Positions 7,259 through 14,353 of a stretch of 17,145 nt of DNA are shown here, one piece after another (the stretch's first letter is position 1; every line of letters starts with the position of its first letter). The notes under the pieces are model-generated. The model did no database searches and was not told the origin of the DNA. It saw only the letters and a list, made by a program, of their open reading frames with translations. The stretch comes from Coxiellaceae bacterium UBA6002. GTDB lineage: Bacteria > Pseudomonadota > Gammaproteobacteria > UBA6002. The translations under genes and the position numbers were made by a program. The stretch spans positions 1,122-18,266 of the forward strand of contig DJAM01000149.1 in NCBI GenBank assembly GCA_002429595.1, in the 5' to 3' direction.

Positions 7259-7522
7259 TTAAGTCCACCAAGGTTTAGCAGCTTTTCGGCTTCCTGCAAT
7301 CTTTGCTCGAGCCCATCTTAGAAAAGTAGATACCGTAAAGCCGAATCTTAATAACAAAGAGAAAAAAGCCATTGCAATTAACGCCACAACAAACGTCCAG
7401 ATTTTCATATGCAATAACCAAAGCATAAACGGAAAAACCGCTCTTGAGTCAAAGATAAAAAATCTCGGATAGCGTGCTGAATCGCGCCAACTTGCATCCG
7501 GTGAAGGCATTCGCGTGGCCAT
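7259..7522 (-). CDS. icmT: Dot/Icm inner-membrane protein IcmT
   Basis: A small inner-membrane protein required for Dot/Icm function; in Legionella it has been linked to pore formation and escape from the host cell. It has 87 residues, against 86 in Legionella. The N terminus is polar and aromatic (SWRDSARYPRFFIFDSRAVFPFMLWLLHMKIWTF), followed by a membrane segment at about residues 42-62 and a basic C terminus (RWARAKIAGSRKAAKPWWT), consistent with a small bitopic or two-helix protein. It begins the leftward icmT-icmS transcript, with a GAGAG-type ribosome site before the 7522 ATG. It is divergent from dotD across a 335-base hairpin-rich spacer. Size, motif pattern and position before icmS make the call firm. 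Confidence 0.93.
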   Translation of the reverse strand: MATRMPSPDASWRDSARYPRFFIFDSRAVFPFMLWLLHMKIWTFVVALIAMAFFSLLLRFGFTVSTFLRWARAKIAGSRKAAKPWWT

Positions 7523-7543
7523 TATTCTCTCGCTATTGTTAAA

Positions 7544-7558
7544 TTAAATAGACTTTAA
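7544..7558 (-). promoter_or_regulatory. PmrA-like TTAA-N7-TTAA upstream of icmT
   Basis: TTAA at 7555-7558 and 7544-7547 are separated by seven bases, 21 bases before the icmT start codon. The spacing fits the PmrA half-site pattern, but no convincing -10 lies at the expected distance and the box is very near the start codon, so it is weaker than the copy at 6836-6850. AT-rich sequence produces such pairs by chance. Confidence 0.22.
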
Positions 7559-7573
7559 AAGTTTAGCATACAC

Positions 7574-7712
7574 CAGCGATTTTCGCTGAACAATACAGCG
7601 ATGGGGGGTTTGGGGGGAGAATGCCAATTCTCCTCCCAATGCTAGCGAAAAATTTATTTTTTCGCGACGCAATAATACTTGGGAAGCTATCCCCGCCTTG
7701 GGCGGGATAGCT
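7574..7712. repeat. Cluster of four hairpins in the icmT-dotD divergent spacer
   Basis: This fills most of the 335-base gene-free stretch between icmT and dotD. Four separate inverted repeats are visible: 7574-7588 (CAGCGA/TCGCTG, 3-base loop); 7611-7638 (12-base arms with one G-T pair, loop GCCA, G6 run); 7645-7665 (GCGAAAAA/TTTTTCGC, 5-base loop); and 7685-7712 (AGCTATCC-CGCC/GGCGGGATAGCT, one bulged C, loop TTG). The two flanking genes read away from this region, so these are not terminators of annotated genes. The last hairpin looks like a dispersed repeat unit. They could be nested repeat remnants or a structured RNA; no open frame of note is seen. Confidence 0.6.
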
Positions 7713-7793
7713 GGGCATATGGCCAGGTAACATCAAGCGGGTGAAATTGCAATTTTATAGTAAAAATCTAGGACTTACAGCACCTGATCTTGC

Positions 7794-7822
7794 TTGACAG
7801 CGGCTACCCTTCTTGATTCAAT
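7794..7822 (+). promoter_or_regulatory. Candidate promoter for dotDCB
   Basis: A perfect TTGACA at 7794-7799 is followed after 17 bases by TTCAAT (7817-7822), four of six matches to a -10 box. Transcription would begin near 7829, leaving a leader of about 28 bases containing GGTGG eight bases before the dotD ATG. An in-frame TTG at 7813 would fall inside this promoter, which supports the downstream ATG. Confidence 0.42.
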
Positions 7823-7857
7823 ACTTGCCAGGAATTGACTACCCGGTGGTAAGGATC

Positions 7858-8361
7858 ATGAATAGTAAGACTGTTATCTTCATACTGGTTGCCCTCTGTT
7901 TGACAGCCTGTACCACTCGAAAATATGTCGTTTCAACTAATACAGCTATTCCTACTCTACCCTACCAAGTTAATGCCGATGACGCCGAAATTAAGCTCGC
8001 TGAAGCAGCTGTTTCGGTCAGCAGATCATTAGATTGCCTTGCTGAAATAGAGAAAGCAGCGCACCCTTGTGTTCGTTTACCGCCCCCTATTGATGGTTGC
8101 CGTATTGGCATGGGGTGTTTGGCTTCAGTCGATTGGGTAGGTCCTGTTGAGCCTCTTGTTAGAAGGATTGCCGAAGCAACTCATTACTGCGTCCGGGTCT
8201 TAGGCAGACAACCTGCTATTCCGGTTATTGTCGCAGTCAATGCAAAAAATATTCCTTTCTCAGACATCTTACGTAATGTCAGTTTACAAATTCATAAGAA
8301 AGCGTGCATTGTTGTCTATCCAAACAGTCGGACTATTGAATTGAGGTATACCCCACAATAA
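7858..8361 (+). CDS. dotD: Dot/Icm outer-membrane core lipoprotein DotD
   Basis: An outer-membrane lipoprotein that, with DotC, recruits and anchors DotH in the type IVB core complex. I choose the ATG at 7858 (167 residues; Legionella DotD is about 163). The longer frame from a TTG at 7813 would put 15 residues before a perfect lipoprotein signal and would overlap the candidate promoter. The signal ends in the lipobox L-T-A-C with Cys18 as the lipidated residue. A flexible stretch follows, then an alpha/beta domain (about 45-167) resembling the N0-type domain known for DotD, with INVAVNAKNIPFSDILRNVSLQ-like features near 125-145. Six further cysteines in the mature protein are notable. It is first in a rightward operon with dotC two bases after it. 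Confidence 0.93.
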   Translation: MNSKTVIFILVALCLTACTTRKYVVSTNTAIPTLPYQVNADDAEIKLAEAAVSVSRSLDCLAEIEKAAHPCVRLPPPIDGCRIGMGCLASVDWVGPVEPLVRRIAEATHYCVRVLGRQPAIPVIVAVNAKNIPFSDILRNVSLQIHKKACIVVYPNSRTIELRYTPQ

Positions 8362-8363
8362 CA

Positions 8364-9275
8364 ATGAAAAACTTAATTAACTCAATCATTCTGCTGGGGT
8401 TAGCATTGCTAGCCGGTTGTAGTAGCTGTAAATCAAATTATGCTACTTCTCAAATTCATATTGCCGCTGTGAATGGTGGCTACGCTCCCAATGGCAAGAT
8501 TGGTGTCATTCGCTATAAAGCACTCAGTGAAACTGCAACGTTGGTAGGAGCGCAAGGTGGACTTGCCTTTCGTTCTGAACAGATTAACTGCACACTGCGA
8601 AAACAGCAGACCTTGTTAGATCAGGTATACAATTTCAGAGCTTTATTGCTTAAAGACGATATTCGACCACCTGTTTTAGAAGAAGGTCGCGATGAGTTAG
8701 CACTCGACTCCTGCGAAGCAATTAGAGCAGCTGATCAGATTTATCGAATTATCTCGCCACCCTGCTTTGTTACTGCACCCCCAAATTGGCGGGATTATAT
8801 TTGGATGAAGTTTTGCACACCAGAATCGCCCGACATTACCTTATTACCTAGAAACTGTGATGAGGCTGGTATTTGGAATTGCTTCGTGCAGATCGGCTGG
8901 CAACAGGGTATGGACCAAGCCAATCAAATATTTGGCGAAAACCTCAATCGTTTAAAACGTGATTACAATGGTATGTTACTGTATCGTAAGTTATTAGCTC
9001 AAAATATGGTGACCCCGCCCTATGTTGCTAAAACCGAGTTGGGGGTCACTGGCGATGAAAACGAACTACGTATTAACGATAGAGTTCTACGTATTTCCGC
9101 AACCTCTAAACTCAATACTAATTCTGATACCTGGCAGCCTGTTGTTGCTAAACCTTGCTGCGAGGAAGCACCGCCGCCACCGCCCGTATTCATTAAACAA
9201 GCTCCAAAATGCACTAAAATAGTTAAGAAGAAACCTGCCACAAAATCGAGGGGATGCATTAAAAGCACGCAATGA
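8364..9275 (+). CDS. dotC: Dot/Icm outer-membrane core lipoprotein DotC
   Basis: A lipoprotein of the Dot/Icm outer-membrane core that works with DotD to place DotH in the outer membrane. It has 303 residues, the usual length for DotC. The signal peptide ends in L-L-A-G-C, with Cys19 lipidated. The mature part has the DotC blocks IRYKALSETATLVGAQGGLAFRS, RPPVLEEGRDEL, AADQIYRII, PPNWRDYIWM, IGWQQGMDQANQIF and MLLYRKLLAQNMVTPPYVA. The C terminus has a run of five prolines and a Cys/Lys-rich tail. About twelve cysteines in all is high for this family as I know it. It starts two bases after dotD with no strong ribosome site of its own, so translation is probably coupled, and its stop overlaps the dotB start by four bases (ATGA). 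Confidence 0.95.
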   Translation: MKNLINSIILLGLALLAGCSSCKSNYATSQIHIAAVNGGYAPNGKIGVIRYKALSETATLVGAQGGLAFRSEQINCTLRKQQTLLDQVYNFRALLLKDDIRPPVLEEGRDELALDSCEAIRAADQIYRIISPPCFVTAPPNWRDYIWMKFCTPESPDITLLPRNCDEAGIWNCFVQIGWQQGMDQANQIFGENLNRLKRDYNGMLLYRKLLAQNMVTPPYVAKTELGVTGDENELRINDRVLRISATSKLNTNSDTWQPVVAKPCCEEAPPPPPVFIKQAPKCTKIVKKKPATKSRGCIKSTQ

Positions 9276-10426
9276 GACTTGAAAGTGAATCACAAACGAT
9301 CCTTTTCCCTGGAGAACCTAATCGTTTTACTCCGGGTCATCTAGAACCATTGCTAGAGTTTTGTGTTAAACAACAAGCCTCGGATGTGATCTTCCAATCT
9401 GGCGAACACATCATGGTAGAGATATTTGGACGCTTACATAAAATAACTCATCGCAAATTAACCAACACTGAAGTCGGTGACCTTCTAAACGCTATTTATG
9501 GTCCTAATGGTACCACTCAAATTTTAAGTGGTTCCGACGTTGATACTCACTATGAAATAAGACCTACCAGAGCCGATCGCTTTCGATTTCGTGTTAACGG
9601 CACTGGCTGCCAAGTAGAAGGACATGCTGGCATTCAAATTACGCTGCGGGCAATTCCTAACGAACCACCGCAACTGTCTGAGTTAAACCTACCCAGTAAT
9701 ATAGTCGAAGCAATTGCGCCAAGAGATGGCGTCGTTTACGTGACTGGCGCAACTGGATCAGGTAAAAGTACACTCTTGGCAGCGATTATTCGCAGTATTG
9801 CTGAAGACCCGCTTAGCAATCGAAAAATCTTAACTTATGAATCGCCTATTGAATTCGTATTCGATGCTATCGAAAAACCTTCTTCCATCATTGCGCAATC
9901 AGAAATTCCTCGAAATTTACCGAGTTTTGCGGCAGGGGTCCGGAATGCCTTACGTCGAACGCCACGATTGATCTTAGTCGGTGAATCTCGAGATGTAGAA
10001 ACGATGAGCGCTGTGTTGGAAGCTGCCTTAACGGGTCATCCAGTTTACACCACCTTACATGCAAATGGGGTCGCCGAAACGATTCGACGTTTGGTGGGTA
10101 CTTTCCCAAAAGAAGAACGCCATGGCCGCAGCATTGATATTATTGAAACGGTAAGACTCGTCATTTGGCAACAACTCGCTCCAACAGTCGATGGCAAGCG
10201 GATCGCACTTCGAGAGTTTTTAGTCTTCGACGAAGATGTGCGCGATCAATTACTCAGTGTTAACCCAGATAAAGCCACTGCAGTGACTCGTCGATTAGTC
10301 AAAGAAAAAGGACAACCGATGATTGTTGATGCTGAACGAGTTTTTAAAGAAGGGCTTATTTCTGAACGTACATTTAAAGTACTATCAGCGGGTCATCGAA
10401 GCGCTGATGAAGATGCAGCTGGTTAA
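9272..10426 (+). CDS. dotB: Secretion ATPase DotB
   Basis: The cytoplasmic hexameric AAA+ ATPase of the PilT/VirB11 class that powers Dot/Icm assembly or export together with DotO. It has 384 residues, against about 377 in Legionella. The N-terminal PAS-like domain covers about residues 15-125 (LEPLLEFCVKQQASDVIFQSG, RFRVNGTG). The ATPase core follows, with Walker A G-A-T-G-S-G-K-S-T at 159-167 (Lys165), an Asp-box-like region around TYESPIEF, the Walker B-type LILVGESRD with Glu238, and a His-box TTLHANGVAETIRRLV. The C terminus is polar. The ATG overlaps the dotC stop in the ATGA pattern, so the three genes are one operon. Identification is secure. Confidence 0.97.
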   Translation: MRLESESQTILFPGEPNRFTPGHLEPLLEFCVKQQASDVIFQSGEHIMVEIFGRLHKITHRKLTNTEVGDLLNAIYGPNGTTQILSGSDVDTHYEIRPTRADRFRFRVNGTGCQVEGHAGIQITLRAIPNEPPQLSELNLPSNIVEAIAPRDGVVYVTGATGSGKSTLLAAIIRSIAEDPLSNRKILTYESPIEFVFDAIEKPSSIIAQSEIPRNLPSFAAGVRNALRRTPRLILVGESRDVETMSAVLEAALTGHPVYTTLHANGVAETIRRLVGTFPKEERHGRSIDIIETVRLVIWQQLAPTVDGKRIALREFLVFDEDVRDQLLSVNPDKATAVTRRLVKEKGQPMIVDAERVFKEGLISERTFKVLSAGHRSADEDAAG

Positions 10427-10451
10427 TACTATCCATTATCGAAGCTAACCC

Positions 10452-11909
10452 ATGAAGATTATTAAACCTCGCTATGATTTGATAGTTTGGTTTTTTCCAA
10501 CATTTCTAATCATTGCGATTCTTGCTTATAACTTTTCCTTTGGCACTTTAATGCAATTAGCCAAAATGAATTGGTTATTCGACATAATCGTTTTATTTCT
10601 GCTTTGTTCCCCGTCAAAAAATTTCAAGTTTGAAGCACCGCTCGTTTTAACACCTTTTCGATGGGTGCTAAGTTTGTTTGCAATTCAACTTGTTTTAAAT
10701 CTATTTTTCTGGGGGTTTTTACACTTTGTTTATTCGCAGTTTATGAACAACAATACTCCACCAGCATTGGATATTTTCCAATTTTCATTTCGCAATGGTC
10801 TCATGCCATTTGGATTTATGATGTTAGTTACCGCAACTATTGGTTTTTTTACTTACCAAAAAAAAAATACCGGAACGCTGGCGAATGCCTATATTGATTT
10901 TTTTGGAAATGATGATTTTGACTCGATAGGTGTGACAGTCAACACCTATATGCGATTATTAAATTTTTTTGTCATCACTTTTGCTTTAGGCTCACTGTCC
11001 ATTATTTTAATATTCGGCTTTCATCTTCTTACTAGCATCCCTTTTCTTCGAGGTTTGAATTTAGATGTTATTGTACTTTGTTGTATTTTGATTTGGTTGA
11101 GTTCGAATCAGTATTTGTCTAGATTTCTGCACAATCTTATGAATACAAAAGTGCCGTCTCTGTCATTCCTGCGTACACTGTCATTCCTGCGTACACTGTC
11201 ACTCCCGCGTAGGCGGGAATCCATTGCCGGTGCAGCTCGAAGCATGGATTCCCGCCTACGCGGGAATGACAGTGCAGGCGGGAATGACAGTTTACGGAAG
11301 AGTGACAGAAAATTACCATTATTGACCATCATTTTTGGATTTTCAGTTCTCTTAAGCATTTGCTATTTAGTCTTAGGAATCGTCGTTAGTTTCGTGAGTA
11401 AATTTAATTCCTATCCAGACATCACTTTCCTAGTTTTCGATACGCGGTATATCAACGACTATTTAATGGTGATTATCACTTTCGCGTGGCTCGGGTTTGC
11501 TGCATTAGCAGGTGCCGTTATTGCAGCGGTGTCACGCTCTTATTCGTTACGTGCCATTATTTTGGCAATGCTTGCGACCAATCTTTTAGGCTGGCTGATT
11601 ATTTATTTTCTAGAACGATTTGCTACGAGTAACAGTGCATTGATACTTGCTGTTTGCTGTATATCGATTTTGATATTTTTGATGCGAGAGAAAAATATTA
11701 CCTATGTTTTGAGAGCGACGTTGCCAAATGCGCCAATTAAATCACGTTCCTATTTTTCTTTGATGAAAGTATTACCCATTGTGCTTGTCTCATTTGTGAC
11801 GTCCTATGCGACTATGGGAATTTATTTTTTAGGATTAGCGGCAGTTTTGGTGTTATTACCATGCCTGATTATGATCTTGATAAGCTTCTTAGGGTTTATT
11901 AAAACGTAG
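10452..11909 (+). CDS. Multi-pass (about 12-TM) membrane protein with an in-frame repeat insertion
   Basis: Function not recognised. The 485-residue product has about twelve hydrophobic segments: six before residue 220, five or six after residue 288. This 6+6 layout suggests a secondary transporter. The stretch FRNGLMPFGFMMLVTATIGFFTYQKKNTGTLANAY, with following SLG-like segments, has a faint look of BCCT (betaine/choline/carnitine) carriers, but I do not claim membership. Residues about 236-286 are Arg/Ser-rich and are encoded entirely by a palindromic repeat (11158-11307) lying in the central loop; the frame stays open through it. The stop codon TAG falls inside a second repeat element that begins at 11906, so the C terminus may also have been reset. 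The gene starts 25 bases after dotB with a poor ribosome site and probably belongs to the dotDCB transcript. It may be a passenger rather than a Dot/Icm part; a decaying gene is possible. Confidence 0.72.
   Translation: MKIIKPRYDLIVWFFPTFLIIAILAYNFSFGTLMQLAKMNWLFDIIVLFLLCSPSKNFKFEAPLVLTPFRWVLSLFAIQLVLNLFFWGFLHFVYSQFMNNNTPPALDIFQFSFRNGLMPFGFMMLVTATIGFFTYQKKNTGTLANAYIDFFGNDDFDSIGVTVNTYMRLLNFFVITFALGSLSIILIFGFHLLTSIPFLRGLNLDVIVLCCILIWLSSNQYLSRFLHNLMNTKVPSLSFLRTLSFLRTLSLPRRRESIAGAARSMDSRLRGNDSAGGNDSLRKSDRKLPLLTIIFGFSVLLSICYLVLGIVVSFVSKFNSYPDITFLVFDTRYINDYLMVIITFAWLGFAALAGAVIAAVSRSYSLRAIILAMLATNLLGWLIIYFLERFATSNSALILAVCCISILIFLMREKNITYVLRATLPNAPIKSRSYFSLMKVLPIVLVSFVTSYATMGIYFLGLAAVLVLLPCLIMILISFLGFIKT
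11158..11307. repeat. Nested GTCATTCCCGCG palindrome inserted in a coding region
   Basis: The core is two 31-base arms (11194-11224 and 11244-11274) that are inverted copies with one mismatch around a 19-base loop. The left flank has two exact 18-base tandem units (11161-11178, 11179-11196) of TGTCATTCCTGCGTACAC, leading into a third diverged unit; the right flank has matching inverted GGGAATGACAGT units to about 11307. It is the same family as 815-893. It is read in frame inside the 10452-11909 gene, adding about 50 residues (translation includes LPRRRES and DSRLRGNDS). This recalls the coding-region palindromic elements known from Rickettsia, though the sequence family differs. Confidence 0.85.
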
Positions 11910-11987
11910 CCTGGGTGCAACCCAGGAAACCCAAACTTCCATAAACCGTTGCTGAAATTTAGGTTTCTTCGCGTACCCCCAGGCTAC
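11906..11987. repeat. Nested hairpin repeat between convergent genes, possible bidirectional terminator
   Basis: The outer arms GTAGCCTGGG (11906-11915) and CCCAGGCTAC (11978-11987) are perfect inverted copies. Inner arms GAAACCCAAA (11926-11935) and TTTAGGTTTC (11958-11967) pair at nine of ten positions. A competing local hairpin CCTGGGT-GCA-ACCCAGG (11910-11926) uses the left outer arm. The element begins at the stop codon of the membrane-protein gene and ends eight bases before the dotA stop codon. It could end both transcripts, but no T run follows the rightward stem, so a mobile repeat with termination as a side effect is more likely. Confidence 0.65.
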
Positions 11988-11995
11988 ATTTTATG

Positions 11996-14353
11996 TCATT
12001 TTCTCTCTTGGGCTGTGGCACCTGTACCAGCTTTTTCTTCTTTCAAGCGCTTCTCTTCATAGCGCTTACCTCTAGCCCTCATGTACTCACCACCAGAGCC
12101 AGCCATAGTCTGGACTCCTTGGGAAATTTGTTGGAAGCCTTCTTTACTACCCTGCAATGCTTCTTGAGCATTACTCGTTTGTTCTGCTTGACCAATCCAT
12201 CTCATTACACGATCTGGGATCACGTAGATCAGCGCAAACGATTGATTCACGATTGACACCATTAAGAAACAATAAACAACTAGAATGGCAACAAAAGAGA
12301 ACATATTGAAAGTTTGAACATCAAAAACAATACCGAAGAAGCCAGAGTTAAGGAAGCTCAATACTACTCTTGAAACGATAATTCCAGCAAATAAACCGAT
12401 AATCATTAGGATAGGGCGTAAGAATACTCCCAATAGCAGCATAATTGCCTGCTCACTCTTACCTAATAAGTCATGACCCCCCTCGGGATGAGTAATTCCA
12501 AGCGCAACTAATGGCGCTGCAACCATGGCCTCAATGACAGCAATGAGCCAACCGACGGCTGAAAAGACAAAAATAATGAAAGGTATCAGGGGAATGTAGT
12601 AAGCAAATGTCATACCCATCACAAAAAAGATCATAATAAATGCCGTGAAGGCCGGAATGAATGCTAAAACAGCATCAATTGTTGCAAGCCCTGCGGGTTG
12701 AGCGCTCGACATAATTGAAGTACCAAGGCCTATACCAAAAACTGATACCGTTGCTCCTAACCACATGACCGAAGCTAAGGTCATAAACCCGAAACCAATG
12801 CCCTGCAGCACTAGGATTGGATCACCCACGGCATTAGAAAACTGAGCTATGAGCTGGATCAAGAAAGACGATACCGGGCTTAACAATTTAGATAGCAGCC
12901 CCGAAGCACCGATATTAAGATTCACTTTACTGGATTGATCGACCTGATTTGCCACCGTTCGCGCAGTCGTCACATAACCGGCTGCGTTATCATAGGCGGT
13001 TTTCAACCCCAGCTGATCAGCATTGCTGAGATGAAGATTGGACATTGCGTCAGTGCTCACCGCCGGAGTGTCTACAAAAGAAATATACGAACCAGCAGTC
13101 AACGGCGGAAAGCCAGCCGGTGGCACATCAATGTTAACTGATACACTTGAAGCTGCGGAGACAGATTGCTTTATATTGCCTAAGGCATAATAAAATCTTC
13201 CCGCCATTATCCAGCCTTCTTGAACGGCATTAGTATAAAAGCCTTTCATCAAACTCTGACCCACAGTAGGCCCACTGGTACGAATAGGAAGCGTAATATT
13301 CACCCAATCTGCAGCACCACCCACTATTGCACTTTCAACCTGATTCGGAAAGTTAGTAGAAGTATTGGAGTTATTCACAATTTGTTGAGCGTAATTACTC
13401 GTATCCATGATCATCTGCTGCACGGCAGCCTTAAGCGTATTAACTTTATTATCTTGCTGTAAAGCAGTTTGCTCTTTATTAGTGCCAAAACTAATTTGAC
13501 CACAAGTATTATCTTGCTGACCGGCTTGATAAGGATTGCCAGGGAATCGAACGACGCTATTCCAAACTGGCTGAGATCCTGAGGTATCCTGATAGACAAC
13601 AAACAACGGAGAAAAGTTGGTAACCGTGGTTTCGATCGGTGTTGGAGGTACGGTGTTAGTGCCACCCCCTTGATTTTGTGATTGTTGTTGCTGCTGTTGT
13701 TGCAAATTCTTTTGGGTGGTTTGCGCTACGTTTTGAGCGTAGTACATACAAACTTGCATATCTAAGACAGTGCCGACCAAATCAACCATGGTCGCCGTAT
13801 CGGTCGCTGGAGGTGTGTAAACTTCACCTCCCGATGCGATATAACCTAAGGCGCTATACCAGGCCATATTCGCAAAGCCCACCCCTTGAATGACCACCCA
13901 CATCACAATAATTTGCACTGTTGAATAGCCAGTCGTCGGTGAAGGAATCAGTAAACCCAAGCCTAAAACAGTTCGCACCGCGATCCAAGCAGAGTTCCAC
14001 TTACGACCCATAAACTCACCTTCATGAGCAGTGGTTAACACTGTCATGACGATCGTGTAAATCAAAAAGATTCCCGCCAATACTAAAAGCCCAATATTAA
14101 ACACTTTAAATAAAGCGCCTAGCATTTGACCACTCGTGCCATGAAGCACGGTACCCACTGTTCCAAAGATTTGTCCGAGGTAATTCACGGATAAATCAGT
14201 AGGTGCTGGTGTGAACGAAGGTGTAATACTACTTAGATTTCCTAAATCAATAGTACCCGTCGTTGAAGGGAAATTTATTGCCTGCGCAAACACTTCTGCT
14301 GGCAAAAGAAATAACAATGAAAAAAAGATAAGGGCTTTAAGAAGTTTACTCAT
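11996..14353 (-). CDS. dotA: Dot/Icm polytopic inner-membrane protein DotA
   Basis: A large inner-membrane protein essential for Dot/Icm function; in Legionella it is also released and can form rings. It has 785 residues, clearly shorter than the 1048 of L. pneumophila. A cleavable signal peptide covers about residues 1-24 (LPAEVFA-QA). Hydrophobic segments at about 68-95 and 125-165 precede a large periplasmic region (about 175-480) that holds a seven-glutamine tract encoded near 13680-13700. A dense cluster of membrane segments follows (about 500-730), with the GFGFMTLASVMWLGATVSVFGIGLG and FIPAFTAFIMIFFVMGMTFAYYIPLIPFIIFVFSAVGWLIAVIEAMVAAPLVALGITHPEGGHDLLGKSEQ-type blocks typical of DotA. 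The tail is charged and cytoplasmic (RARGKRYEEKRLKEEK). It overlaps the icmV stop by eight bases and has GAGG eight bases upstream. Identification is secure. Confidence 0.95.
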   Translation of the reverse strand: MSKLLKALIFFSLLFLLPAEVFAQAINFPSTTGTIDLGNLSSITPSFTPAPTDLSVNYLGQIFGTVGTVLHGTSGQMLGALFKVFNIGLLVLAGIFLIYTIVMTVLTTAHEGEFMGRKWNSAWIAVRTVLGLGLLIPSPTTGYSTVQIIVMWVVIQGVGFANMAWYSALGYIASGGEVYTPPATDTATMVDLVGTVLDMQVCMYYAQNVAQTTQKNLQQQQQQQSQNQGGGTNTVPPTPIETTVTNFSPLFVVYQDTSGSQPVWNSVVRFPGNPYQAGQQDNTCGQISFGTNKEQTALQQDNKVNTLKAAVQQMIMDTSNYAQQIVNNSNTSTNFPNQVESAIVGGAADWVNITLPIRTSGPTVGQSLMKGFYTNAVQEGWIMAGRFYYALGNIKQSVSAASSVSVNIDVPPAGFPPLTAGSYISFVDTPAVSTDAMSNLHLSNADQLGLKTAYDNAAGYVTTARTVANQVDQSSKVNLNIGASGLLSKLLSPVSSFLIQLIAQFSNAVGDPILVLQGIGFGFMTLASVMWLGATVSVFGIGLGTSIMSSAQPAGLATIDAVLAFIPAFTAFIMIFFVMGMTFAYYIPLIPFIIFVFSAVGWLIAVIEAMVAAPLVALGITHPEGGHDLLGKSEQAIMLLLGVFLRPILMIIGLFAGIIVSRVVLSFLNSGFFGIVFDVQTFNMFSFVAILVVYCFLMVSIVNQSFALIYVIPDRVMRWIGQAEQTSNAQEALQGSKEGFQQISQGVQTMAGSGGEYMRARGKRYEEKRLKEEKAGTGATAQERK

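Noticed and set aside
7258..7299. Upstream start giving a 126-residue IcmS
   Set aside because: It overlaps icmT by 41 bases and adds residues absent from the family; the ATG at 7257 is one base after the icmT stop and has a good ribosome site.
7813..7857. TTG start giving a longer DotD
   Set aside because: It would add 15 residues before a perfect lipoprotein signal and lies inside the candidate promoter; the ATG at 7858 has a suitable ribosome site and gives the family length.
9020..9293. Antisense and alternate-frame open frames over the dotC 3' end
   Set aside because: They overlap the well-supported dotC/dotB junction and show no recognisable domain.
11108..11359. Minus-strand open frames across the repeat in the membrane-protein gene
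   Set aside because: Their translations (RVGGNP, IPAYAG-type strings) are the usual products of reading this palindromic repeat and are seen as false genes in many genomes.
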